Source of the DNA: Leeuwenhoekiella palythoae
Lineage (GTDB): Bacteria; Bacteroidota; Bacteroidia; Flavobacteriales; Flavobacteriaceae
DNA length: 64,000 nt
Direction: 5' to 3'
Assembly: GCF_900130045.1 (NCBI RefSeq)
Contig: NZ_FQXT01000002.1
Location: 186,001-250,000, forward strand
A program made the translations under genes and the position numbers. This document shows positions 24,326-32,941 of the stretch, one piece after another. The notes below the pieces were generated by a model. The model was not told where the DNA came from. It ran no database searches and saw only the letters and a program-made list of their open reading frames with translations. The number at the start of each line of letters is the position of its first letter. Within the stretch, counting starts at the first letter, position 1.

Positions 24326-25786
24326 CTATTTTTTATTTCGCCCTAAAATGGCATTTAATTCCTTATGTTCCAGCAAGAGTGTTAATCCCATAAAAGCCAG
24401 AAAAATTACACCATTCACGCCATAATTTGATCTGAAAAAATAAAAGGAGACCAAAGCTCCGCTGGTAGCCAGAAGAAGATACATACTTATTCTGCTTACG
24501 TTGTAGGGGATCTGATAATATTTTTGGCCGTAAAAGTACGAAATCAGCATCATCGTACCATAAGCTACCACCGTCGTATATGCCGAAGCCATAAAACCAA
24601 TGAGCGGTATAAAATACCAATTGAGCGCAATGGTAAGTGCTGCGCCTAGAATTGAGAAATACATTCCATACCTGGTTTTATCGGTAAGCTTATACCACAC
24701 TGATAAGTTGTGATAGATTCCTAAAAATAAATTGGCTAATAAAATATAAGGAACTATCTCAATGGCTTTAAAATAGCTTGAGTCACTAATGAGAAGTGCT
24801 TTAAAAAAGTCGATAAAGCACACGATAAAAAGTAATCCGGCAGCACCCACAACCACAAAATATTTTAGAATGGTGGCATAGGTAGTTGGAGCATTTTTGT
24901 TTTTAGCATGACTGAAGAAAAAAGGTTCAGCTCCCAAGCGAAATGCCTGTATAAAAATGGTCATAAAAACCGCCAACTTATAACATCCTGAATAGGCGCC
25001 CATAATATCCTTATCGAGCATATTCCCAATTAGAAGCTTGTCTAAATTCTCATTTACTACAAAAGCCAAACCCGCAACAAGCACCGGCCAACCATATTGC
25101 CACAACTGACCGAATAACTGCTTATCAAATACAAGTTTGATCCTAAAAAAATCAGGCGCGATCAAGAGAAACGTCACCGCGCTCGCAGCTAAATTGGCCG
25201 CAAAAATATACGTGAGTAAAGCAGTTGGATCGTACCAACTAAACTGCATATTAAATTCTGGAATTGCCCAAAGGAAAAAGATATTGAGCACAACATAGAT
25301 CGCAAGGTTGGTAAGTTTTATTCCTGTAAAGCGCAACGCTTTACCTTTTGCTCGCAAATACGCAAAAGGAGCTACTACAAGCGCATCTAAAATGGTGACA
25401 CCTAACAAGTATCCAAAATATTCTACAGGAAGCTCTAGAGCCTCGCAAATGGGTACACGCAATGCATAAAGTAGGGTGAACGCAATTAAAGAGGTTACAG
25501 TAAGTGCGATCAGCACCGTGCTGTACACCTTATTTTCATCTTCGGCTTTAGAAAAAAAACGGAAGAAGGCCGTTTCCATACCGTAAGCCAACAAGACATT
25601 TAAAAATGCCGCCCCCACATAAAAGGCTGTATTATCCGCATAGCCCGAAGTTTCCAAACTATCGGTGTGCAGACTGATCAGAAACAGGTTCATCAATCTG
25701 GGGAGAATAGTGGCCAGCCCATAAACCGCCGTATCTTTTACAAAACCTTTAAGTACGCTCAAAGAAGTTCGATTTTTTCCATTCAA
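24326..25786 (-). CDS. Polysaccharide flippase-like MATE/Wzx membrane protein
   Basis: Integral membrane protein with about 13-14 hydrophobic segments throughout its 486 aa and no soluble catalytic domain, fitting the oligosaccharidyl-lipid flippase (MOP/PST) superfamily; such proteins move lipid-linked glycans across the inner membrane. It lies in a cell-envelope operon upstream of dut, away from the polysaccharide locus at 47-60 kb. A second flippase is encoded at 54208-55518, so the window has two. Its cargo is unknown. Confidence 0.85.
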   Translation of the reverse strand: MNGKNRTSLSVLKGFVKDTAVYGLATILPRLMNLFLISLHTDSLETSGYADNTAFYVGAAFLNVLLAYGMETAFFRFFSKAEDENKVYSTVLIALTVTSLIAFTLLYALRVPICEALELPVEYFGYLLGVTILDALVVAPFAYLRAKGKALRFTGIKLTNLAIYVVLNIFFLWAIPEFNMQFSWYDPTALLTYIFAANLAASAVTFLLIAPDFFRIKLVFDKQLFGQLWQYGWPVLVAGLAFVVNENLDKLLIGNMLDKDIMGAYSGCYKLAVFMTIFIQAFRLGAEPFFFSHAKNKNAPTTYATILKYFVVVGAAGLLFIVCFIDFFKALLISDSSYFKAIEIVPYILLANLFLGIYHNLSVWYKLTDKTRYGMYFSILGAALTIALNWYFIPLIGFMASAYTTVVAYGTMMLISYFYGQKYYQIPYNVSRISMYLLLATSGALVSFYFFRSNYGVNGVIFLAFMGLTLLLEHKELNAILGRNKK

Positions 25787-25834
25787 AATTAACTATTCGG
25801 AAGCAATCCAAAACCGAGACTGCAACGCTTTCTC

Positions 25835-26257
25835 CTATTTAACCTCCAGAACGGTATAAAAGGTCTTATCTCCTACTTTGTATTCTAATAAGGCTTCATT
25901 TGCTTTTATTTTAAAGGGAACTTCAACCGGAATTTGAGGTAGAGGATTTTTTGCCTCATCTTCACGATTTACTGACAATACGCGGTCTTTACTATTCGCG
26001 GGCACTGTCGAGAAGGTTGCGTAATACAAGTTGGTATCTTCCCATAGTACTTTAGATTTTTTCTGCTGAAAATATAAAGATTCAAAGCTTACCTCTTGCG
26101 GAATATTTTTGGCTACAAAACGAATGTTTTCGAGGCCCTTAACCCCAGATTTACGAGTCGTTTTTTCAATCTCAAAAGGCGGGTTCTTAACGAGTTGGTT
26201 GCTTCCTCCACAAGAGAATAAGGTAAATAAGAACAAAGCTGATAACATTTTTTTCAT
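25835..26257 (-). CDS. Hypothetical lipoprotein
   Basis: 140-aa protein with lipoprotein signal MKKMLSALFLFTLFSC (cysteine 16) followed by GGSNQ. The mature part is lysine-rich with beta-type pattern; I do not recognise a family. It may head the flippase-dut operon, since 48 bases separate it from the flippase gene and a TAGCTTTG box lies just upstream (26285-26278). No enzymatic motif is visible. Confidence 0.75.
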   Translation of the reverse strand: MKKMLSALFLFTLFSCGGSNQLVKNPPFEIEKTTRKSGVKGLENIRFVAKNIPQEVSFESLYFQQKKSKVLWEDTNLYYATFSTVPANSKDRVLSVNREDEAKNPLPQIPVEVPFKIKANEALLEYKVGDKTFYTVLEVK

Positions 26258-26277
26258 AAGTGCTTAGATTGGGTTTA

Positions 26278-26285
26278 CAAAGCTA
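26278..26285 (-). promoter_or_regulatory. Probable promoter of the lipoprotein/flippase operon
   Basis: Minus-strand TAGCTTTG (26285-26278) matches TAnnTTTG exactly, about 20 bases upstream of the lipoprotein ATG. No convincing -33 partner was found. Confidence 0.4.
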
Positions 26286-26382
26286 ACGTATGGATTGTTT
26301 AGGTCGTATACAACAGATAAACTATCTCTGTCTATCGCAATAGCTATCAGAACTGGATATTAAGCGCTGCGATTGTACCAAC

Positions 26383-26412
26383 AAAAAAGCCTTGCAGCAA
26401 TTGCAAGGCTTT
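26383..26412 (-). terminator. Terminator of the atp operon
   Basis: Eleven-base stem AAAGCCTTGCA (26386-26396) and TGCAAGGCTTT (26402-26412) with a T-run on the minus strand; 22 bases beyond the atpG stop. Confidence 0.85.
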
Positions 26413-26434
26413 AAGATATGAAATAAAATAATTT

Positions 26435-27310
26435 CTAGTTGTTTAATGCTTCTGCACCACCTACGATCTCAAGAATTTCGTTAGTAATTGCAGCCTGACG
26501 CGCTTTGTTATACGTTAGTTTAAGCTGATCTCTCAACTCGGTCGCATTATCTGTTGCTTTATGCATCGCCGTCATACGTGCACCGTGCTCACTTGCTACA
26601 GAATCTCTGATTCCTTTGAAGAATTGTGTTTTTAAAGCTTTAGGTATAAGCTGTTTTACAATCTCTTCTTTTGATGGTTCAAAGATATAATCTGTAGTGT
26701 TTGCCGGAGCTACCTCTTCAAATTGCTCTTTTAAAGGAACAATAGGTAAAAACTGCTCACGGGTAACAATTTGTGTAGCAGCATTTTTGAAGGAATTGTA
26801 AAGCAATTCAACTTTATCATAAGTTCCTTCGGTAAATAAATTCATTGCACGCTCAGCAATTGCTTCAACATTCTCAAACGTTAAATCATCAAAGATCTCA
26901 CTGTCATTAAAAATCACGGTATGTGATTTTTTCAGAATGTCATTTGCTTTTTTACCAATGGTTAAGAAGTGAACTTCTTTACCGGCGTAAACAGTATCTG
27001 CAATGTTCTTAGCTTCTTTTACGATGTTTGAGTTGAAAGCACCTGCTAGACCTCTATTTGAAGAGATCGCAATTACAAGCACTTTTTCAACAGGACGCTC
27101 TTCAGCAAAACGGCTTCCGCTGTCTCCTTCCATCGAAGCGCTAAGATTTTGAAGCAACTCGGTTAATTTATCAGAATAAGGGCGCATTGCTGTAATAGCA
27201 TCTTGAGCCTTCTTCAACTTAGCAGCAGACACCATTTTCATAGCGCTTGTGATCTGCATCGTTGAAGATACTGATGAAATTCGGTTACGTATTTCCTTTA
27301 AATTTGCCAT
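26435..27310 (-). CDS. atpG: ATP synthase gamma subunit
   Basis: Central rotor stalk of F1-ATPase. N-terminal helix IRNRISSVSSTMQITSAMKMVSAAKLKKAQ and the C-terminal helix KATDNATELRDQLKLTYNKARQAAITNEILEIVGGAEAL are the two conserved ends that form the coiled coil. Length 291 aa is normal. Last gene of the atp operon; the usual atpA-atpG junction is broken by the S23 gene at 27340-27684. Its start follows 29 bases after that gene's stop, and 401 bases after the atpA stop. Confidence 0.97.
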   Translation of the reverse strand: MANLKEIRNRISSVSSTMQITSAMKMVSAAKLKKAQDAITAMRPYSDKLTELLQNLSASMEGDSGSRFAEERPVEKVLVIAISSNRGLAGAFNSNIVKEAKNIADTVYAGKEVHFLTIGKKANDILKKSHTVIFNDSEIFDDLTFENVEAIAERAMNLFTEGTYDKVELLYNSFKNAATQIVTREQFLPIVPLKEQFEEVAPANTTDYIFEPSKEEIVKQLIPKALKTQFFKGIRDSVASEHGARMTAMHKATDNATELRDQLKLTYNKARQAAITNEILEIVGGAEALNN

Positions 27311-27329
27311 TTATTTAATTCAAAATGTT

Positions 27330-27342
27330 GAATTGAGAATTA
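27330..27342 (-). repeat. Direct repeat at the 3' border of the S23 gene
   Basis: Plus-strand reading GAATTGAGAATTA, 12 of 13 bases identical to the repeat at 27701-27713. On the minus strand its first three bases are the TAA stop of the S23 gene. An imperfect hairpin (AATTC against GAATT) follows toward atpG. Confidence 0.6.
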
Positions 27343-27684
27343 TGAGTTTTTGATTATACTAACCAACAACCTAATTAATTCCTCACAGTTTTCCGAAAGA
27401 GCTTTAGATACTTCAGCTATTTCAGTATGTTCAATAATTTGCAACCAATATTGAGTTTCTTCTGCTTCTTTTAAAGCTATACTCAATTTATTCTTAAAAT
27501 CTTTGGTACTTACTGCGCGTTGCGATTCACGCACATTAGCACCAATACTTGTTCCAGATTTTAAAAGTTGTGATCCTATCTCATAAAAACCTTGGGCTTT
27601 TAATTGTTGTGTGTAAACAACTATTTCACACGCAAAATGAAAGGATTTATCAACTATCGCATTATTTCTAGGAACATAAGCCAT
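27340..27684 (-). CDS. Four-helix-bundle S23 (23S rRNA intervening-sequence-type) protein
   Basis: 114-aa cytoplasmic protein of the four-helix-bundle IVP/S23 family (known from 23S rRNA intervening sequences and as free-standing Bacteroidota genes; also structurally like the Avd accessory of diversity-generating retroelements). The family's KSFHFACEIVVYTQQL start and the conserved LLKSGTSIGANVRESQRA turn are visible. It lies between atpA and atpG, which are normally adjacent, and is bracketed by near-identical 13-base direct repeats (27330-27342 and 27701-27713) that contain the stop codons of both itself and atpA. Function unknown; insertion-like. Confidence 0.92.
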   Translation of the reverse strand: MAYVPRNNAIVDKSFHFACEIVVYTQQLKAQGFYEIGSQLLKSGTSIGANVRESQRAVSTKDFKNKLSIALKEAEETQYWLQIIEHTEIAEVSKALSENCEELIRLLVSIIKNS

Positions 27685-27700
27685 CTAAATTCTACATTCA

Positions 27701-27713
27701 GAATTTAGAATTA
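27701..27713 (-). repeat. Direct repeat at the 5' border of the S23 gene
   Basis: Plus-strand reading GAATTTAGAATTA, 12 of 13 bases identical to 27330-27342; its minus-strand first three bases are the atpA TAA stop. It also pairs with CTAAATTC beside the S23 start codon to form a short hairpin (27685-27708). Confidence 0.6.
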
Positions 27714-29291
27714 CTTCTTATATCGAGCGGCAAGGTCATTTGCTACAGTAGTCAAGGTGTCGATCACCTCATCTGTAAGCTTACCTGCTTTCAACGTATC
27801 TAAAGTAGCTCTGTGCTTTGCATTTAAAAGTTCAAGATAGTCTGTTTCAAACTCTTTTACTTTATCGATAGGCACATTGCGCAATAGGTTCTTAGAACCT
27901 GCGTAGATAATTGCGATTTGATCTTCTACAGTATAAGGCGTGTTTTCCGCTTGCTTTAAGATCTCAACGTTTCGTTTACCTTTTTCAATAACGCTTAACG
28001 TAGCGGCATCAAGGTCTGAACCAAATTTAGCAAATGCTTCTAGTTCACGGAAAGCTGCTTGGTCTAACTTAAGCGTACCAGATACTTTCTTCATCGACTT
28101 GATTTGAGCAGAACCACCCACACGTGACACTGAAATACCTACGTTAATCGCCGGACGTACACCTGAGTTGAATAAGTCACCATCAAGGAAGATCTGACCA
28201 TCAGTAATCGAGATTACGTTTGTTGGGATATATGCTGAAACGTCCCCTGCTTGAGTTTCGATAATTGGAAGCGCTGTTAATGAACCACCACCTTTAACGA
28301 TAGGCTTCAAGCTATCAGGAAGATCATTCATGTTCTTTGCGATATCATCATCAGCAATCACTTTTGCAGCACGCTCTAATAAACGAGAGTGTAGGAAGAA
28401 AACGTCTCCAGGATACGCCTCACGACCCGGTGGACGACGTAATAAAAGTGAAACCTCACGATAGGCAACCGCTTGCTTAGATAAATCATCATAGATGATT
28501 AAAGCAGGACGACCTGTATCTCTGAAATACTCTCCAATTGCAGCACCTGCGAATGGAGCATAAACCTGCATAGGAGCAGGATCTGATGCATTTGCAGCTA
28601 CAATTGTAGTATAAGCCATTGCACCTTTTTCTTCAAGTACACTAGCGATACCAGCTACAGTAGAAGCCTTTTGACCTACAGCAACGTAGATACAATAAAC
28701 AGGCTCTCCAGCATCATAAAATTCTTTTTGATTCAAAATGGTATCAATACAAACAGTAGTCTTACCTGTCTGACGGTCACCAATTACAAGCTCACGCTGA
28801 CCACGACCTACAGGAATCATCGCATCGATAGATTTGATACCTGTTTGTAAAGGCTCATTTACCGGCTGACGATAAATAACACCAGGCGCCTTACGCTCAA
28901 GTGGCATCTCATAAGTTTCACCTTCAATTGCTCCTTTACCATCGATAGGTTGTCCTAGGGTGTTAACAACACGTCCTACAATACCTTCACCTACGTTGAT
29001 CGAAGCGATACGTTGTGTACGTTTTACTGTAGCACCTTCTTTAACTTCTTTAGAAGGACCTAAAAGTACAACCCCAACGTTATCTTCTTCTAAGTTCAAT
29101 ACAATACCTTCAAGACCTCCGTCAAATTCAACGAGCTCTCCGTATTGTGCGTTAGAAAGACCATAAACACGGGCAATACCATCACCCACGGTGAGTACTG
29201 TTCCTACCTCATCTAATGAAGCTGATGCTTCAAAGCCTGAAAGTTGTTTCTTTAAAATCGTTGAAACTTCAGCTGGTTTTACTTCTGCCAT
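27711..29291 (-). CDS. atpA: ATP synthase alpha subunit
   Basis: Non-catalytic nucleotide-binding subunit of F1. Walker A GDRQTGKT (171-178), the region [32 protein letters not shown] and the [13 protein letters not shown] stretch are intact. Length 526 aa. Downstream, the S23 gene lies between it and atpG: its TAA is part of the 5' direct repeat. The catalytic beta subunit gene atpD and epsilon atpC are not in this window and must be elsewhere, as is usual for flavobacteria. Confidence 0.98.
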   Translation of the reverse strand: MAEVKPAEVSTILKKQLSGFEASASLDEVGTVLTVGDGIARVYGLSNAQYGELVEFDGGLEGIVLNLEEDNVGVVLLGPSKEVKEGATVKRTQRIASINVGEGIVGRVVNTLGQPIDGKGAIEGETYEMPLERKAPGVIYRQPVNEPLQTGIKSIDAMIPVGRGQRELVIGDRQTGKTTVCIDTILNQKEFYDAGEPVYCIYVAVGQKASTVAGIASVLEEKGAMAYTTIVAANASDPAPMQVYAPFAGAAIGEYFRDTGRPALIIYDDLSKQAVAYREVSLLLRRPPGREAYPGDVFFLHSRLLERAAKVIADDDIAKNMNDLPDSLKPIVKGGGSLTALPIIETQAGDVSAYIPTNVISITDGQIFLDGDLFNSGVRPAINVGISVSRVGGSAQIKSMKKVSGTLKLDQAAFRELEAFAKFGSDLDAATLSVIEKGKRNVEILKQAENTPYTVEDQIAIIYAGSKNLLRNVPIDKVKEFETDYLELLNAKHRATLDTLKAGKLTDEVIDTLTTVANDLAARYKK

Positions 29292-29341
29292 TTTGTTTGA
29301 TATCTAAGTAAGCTTTGATACAACTCAAAGCTAAGTTGTAA

Positions 29342-29881
29342 TTATAAACGTTTACTAAATTCTTTTTGTACGCTCACAAGTTGATTTGCAACACTTGCGT
29401 CGTACTGTACATCTCCTACACGAAGAATGAACCCTCCTATTAAACTTGGGTCAATATGCTGTTCTAAAGTAACCTCACTGCTATTGGTAAGCTCTTTTAC
29501 TTTAGCTAAAATTTTTGCTTCTAAACTAGCGTCTAACTCCACAGCTGTTGTTACCTGAGCAACAACAATTCCTTTAGACTCATTATATAAACTCACATAG
29601 CTTTGAGCTACCTGACCTAAAAGAGCGCTACGCTTTTTATCAACCAAAAGATCGATAAGGCTTAGTGTGCTTGGGTCATAATCCGCAAAAACAGCCTTTA
29701 ACGAAGCTCTTTTATCTTCGGGCTTTATAACAGGACTTTTAAGCACACTGCGCAATTCTTTACTTGCGTTTAGTGTAGCATCAATAGATTTCATATTACC
29801 AAAAACAACTTCTTCAGTACCTTTTTCTTTGGCCTGATCTAAAATTGCCTTTGCGTAACGTATTGCTGCTCTTGATGACAT
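29342..29881 (-). CDS. atpH: ATP synthase delta subunit
   Basis: Peripheral-stalk subunit that ties the b subunits to the top of F1. 179 aa, with the conserved N-terminal SRAAIRYAKAILDQAKEKG and the C-terminal VTLEQHIDPSLIGGFILRVGD motif of the OSCP/delta family. Located between atpF (16 bases) and atpA (50 bases) as in other atp operons. Confidence 0.95.
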   Translation of the reverse strand: MSSRAAIRYAKAILDQAKEKGTEEVVFGNMKSIDATLNASKELRSVLKSPVIKPEDKRASLKAVFADYDPSTLSLIDLLVDKKRSALLGQVAQSYVSLYNESKGIVVAQVTTAVELDASLEAKILAKVKELTNSSEVTLEQHIDPSLIGGFILRVGDVQYDASVANQLVSVQKEFSKRL

Positions 29882-29896
29882 GAACTGCTTGTTTTA

Positions 29897-30397
29897 TTAA
29901 TTAAGGGTAGCGTCTTGCAGCATTTTATCTACATACTGCTGCTGTTTCTCTTTATCTGAAAGCTCTTGCTTAACCACTTTCTCTGCAATTTCAAGAGAAA
30001 GTTCTGCAACTTGACCTTTTAACTCAGCCACTGCCGCACGCTTTTCTGCTGCGATAGCCTCTTGTGCTTGAGTGATAATTTTATCGGCTTGCGCTTTTGC
30101 ATCACCTTCAGCTTCTGCGATCATTTTTGTTCTGATCTCACGAGCTTCTTTCAGCATAGCATCACGCTCTGCACGTGCTTCCTGCAATGCTTTTTCGTTG
30201 TCTGCCTGAAGATTTTTCATCTCCAAACGCGCTTTTTCTGCTGCTTCTAATGCACCTTGAATTCCTTGCTCACGCTCATCTAAAGAACTTAAGATAGGTT
30301 TCCAAGCAAATTTCTTCATCAATAAGATGAGGATAATTAATATAACAGCTTGCATTACAAACAAGCCCGGCGAAAAATCATTTAATAACTGATCCAT
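29897..30397 (-). CDS. atpF: ATP synthase b subunit
   Basis: Peripheral-stalk subunit. One N-terminal membrane helix (about 12-30, VMQAVILIILILLMKKFAW) followed by a long charged coiled coil of A, E, K and Q residues. I choose the ATG at 30397 (MDQLLNDFSPG, 166 aa) because an upstream extension to 30439 does not look like a transmembrane start. It lies between atpE and atpH. Confidence 0.93.
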   Translation of the reverse strand: MDQLLNDFSPGLFVMQAVILIILILLMKKFAWKPILSSLDEREQGIQGALEAAEKARLEMKNLQADNEKALQEARAERDAMLKEAREIRTKMIAEAEGDAKAQADKIITQAQEAIAAEKRAAVAELKGQVAELSLEIAEKVVKQELSDKEKQQQYVDKMLQDATLN

Positions 30398-30473
30398 CTT
30401 TGAATTTAATGTTTTAAATAAAACAACTCCTGTAACCAACCGTTACAGGAATTGCTTAGTTGTTTAAGCTTGA

Positions 30474-31867
<1,394 letters not shown>

Positions 31868-31902
31868 TATTATTTTTTAAAAAATCAGGCTTGCTAAAAT
31901 TT

Positions 31903-31937
31903 GGTGCAAAACTAATCAATTTATTCACAATTGCACC
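31903..31937 (-). promoter_or_regulatory. Possible internal promoter and hairpin upstream of atpB
   Basis: Minus-strand TAGTTTTG (31914-31907) is a perfect TAnnTTTG box, about 40 bases upstream of the atpB start. It overlaps an inverted repeat GGTGCAA (31903-31909) against TTGCACC (31931-31937). No -33 element is evident. Confidence 0.35.
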
Positions 31938-31957
31938 TTTTTTATCAAGAAATAGAC

Positions 31958-32356
31958 TTAAGATTCTTTTTTTAAGATTTTAACAATTACCAACACCTCA
32001 TAAATCAAGAATATAAATATGGGTATCAACATACTAAGACGCTCCATTCGCGTGAAAACAGTTTCAGAAAAGAGCAAATTCTTAAAAACTAAAGCCCACA
32101 AAAAGAGTTTACCAAAAATGGTAAACAAAAACATATATCCTACCTTATCGTGAAGCTCCGGAAGCAGTGCCGGAAGGGTAATAAATGTGAGACAAATGAT
32201 CAAGCTGCTGACACCACCAAACAAATAAAAATTGAGCAGATTGTAAGGAAGTTCTACATCAAGAAGATGGAGTATACCTAAATGCAGGCCATAAAAAACT
32301 ACAGCCAGGCCGATGATCGTTCCTGCTGTGGTAAGAAGAGGTTTTGTAAGATTCAT
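31958..32356 (-). CDS. DUF6168-type membrane protein
   Basis: 132-aa protein with four hydrophobic segments (about 7-27, 42-64, 70-90, 105-126) and a lysine tail. It matches, from memory, the DUF6168 family found in flavobacterial atp operons. It lies between atpZ (4-base overlap) and atpB and could be an assembly factor playing the part of AtpI/Atp-Z partner; that role is inferred only from position. Confidence 0.75.
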   Translation of the reverse strand: MNLTKPLLTTAGTIIGLAVVFYGLHLGILHLLDVELPYNLLNFYLFGGVSSLIICLTFITLPALLPELHDKVGYMFLFTIFGKLFLWALVFKNLLFSETVFTRMERLSMLIPIFIFLIYEVLVIVKILKKES

Positions 32357-32568
32357 GAATTTAGATCTTTGACGGCTTTAATAATCACGTACATCGACAA
32401 AAATACGGCGAGTAACGTAACCGCAGGTTCTAAAAATGTAGTATTAAATTTTCCATCGAGCCAAGAGCCCAAAAGATTCCCCAAATAAATGGTGACCCCC
32501 ATTTGGATGGCAACGGTAGAAAATTTTGCCCAGCTTTTAAGCGGACTTTCCGGTTTCTTTTCTGACAT
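32353..32568 (-). CDS. AtpZ/AtpI-like membrane protein
   Basis: 71-aa protein with two membrane helices; the first carries the GNLLGSWLDGKFNT motif typical of AtpZ/AtpI family proteins, which assist c-ring assembly or magnesium transport. It overlaps the bactofilin gene by 32 bases and the DUF6168 gene by 4 bases, marking dense translational coupling. Confidence 0.82.
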   Translation of the reverse strand: MSEKKPESPLKSWAKFSTVAIQMGVTIYLGNLLGSWLDGKFNTTFLEPAVTLLAVFLSMYVIIKAVKDLNS

Positions 32569-32941
32569 CTTTAGACAGGTTTTTTACACCGCTTCCCATA
32601 ACACAACTCGCATTGAAGTCGGCACCGGGTTCTATCGCAAGTTTTTCGGTAGCGACTTCTCCTTTGATGACCGCCGAAGCTCTCAGGTTTAATAAACCAC
32701 TAATAGCTACTGTGCCATCTACTTTACCTTCAATATCTGCTTCCTTACACTCGAGCGTACCGATTAAAACTCCAGATTTACCAATAACCACCTTGCCGGT
32801 GCTTTCAATTTTTCCTTCTAACTTTCCATCAATTCTAAAATCACCTTCAGACTTGATTTCTCCGGTAATCGAAGTTCCATCACTTATTCTGTTTTGTTTA
32901 TTGCCTGTTTCAGGAGCTTTTACAGATCTGTCTTTTCTCAT
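32537..32941 (-). CDS. Bactofilin (polymer-forming cytoskeletal protein)
   Basis: 134-aa bactofilin: a flexible charged N-terminus, then a right-handed beta-helix of repeating strands (about 25-108, for example GKVVIGKSGVLIGTLECKEADIEGKVDGTV), ending in a short tail. Bactofilins form filaments that organise cell-wall or secretion machinery. It lies immediately downstream of sprE (the last base of its start codon is the first base of the sprE stop) and overlaps atpZ by 32 bases. Confidence 0.9.
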   Translation of the reverse strand: MRKDRSVKAPETGNKQNRISDGTSITGEIKSEGDFRIDGKLEGKIESTGKVVIGKSGVLIGTLECKEADIEGKVDGTVAISGLLNLRASAVIKGEVATEKLAIEPGADFNASCVMGSGVKNLSKDVRKETGKSA

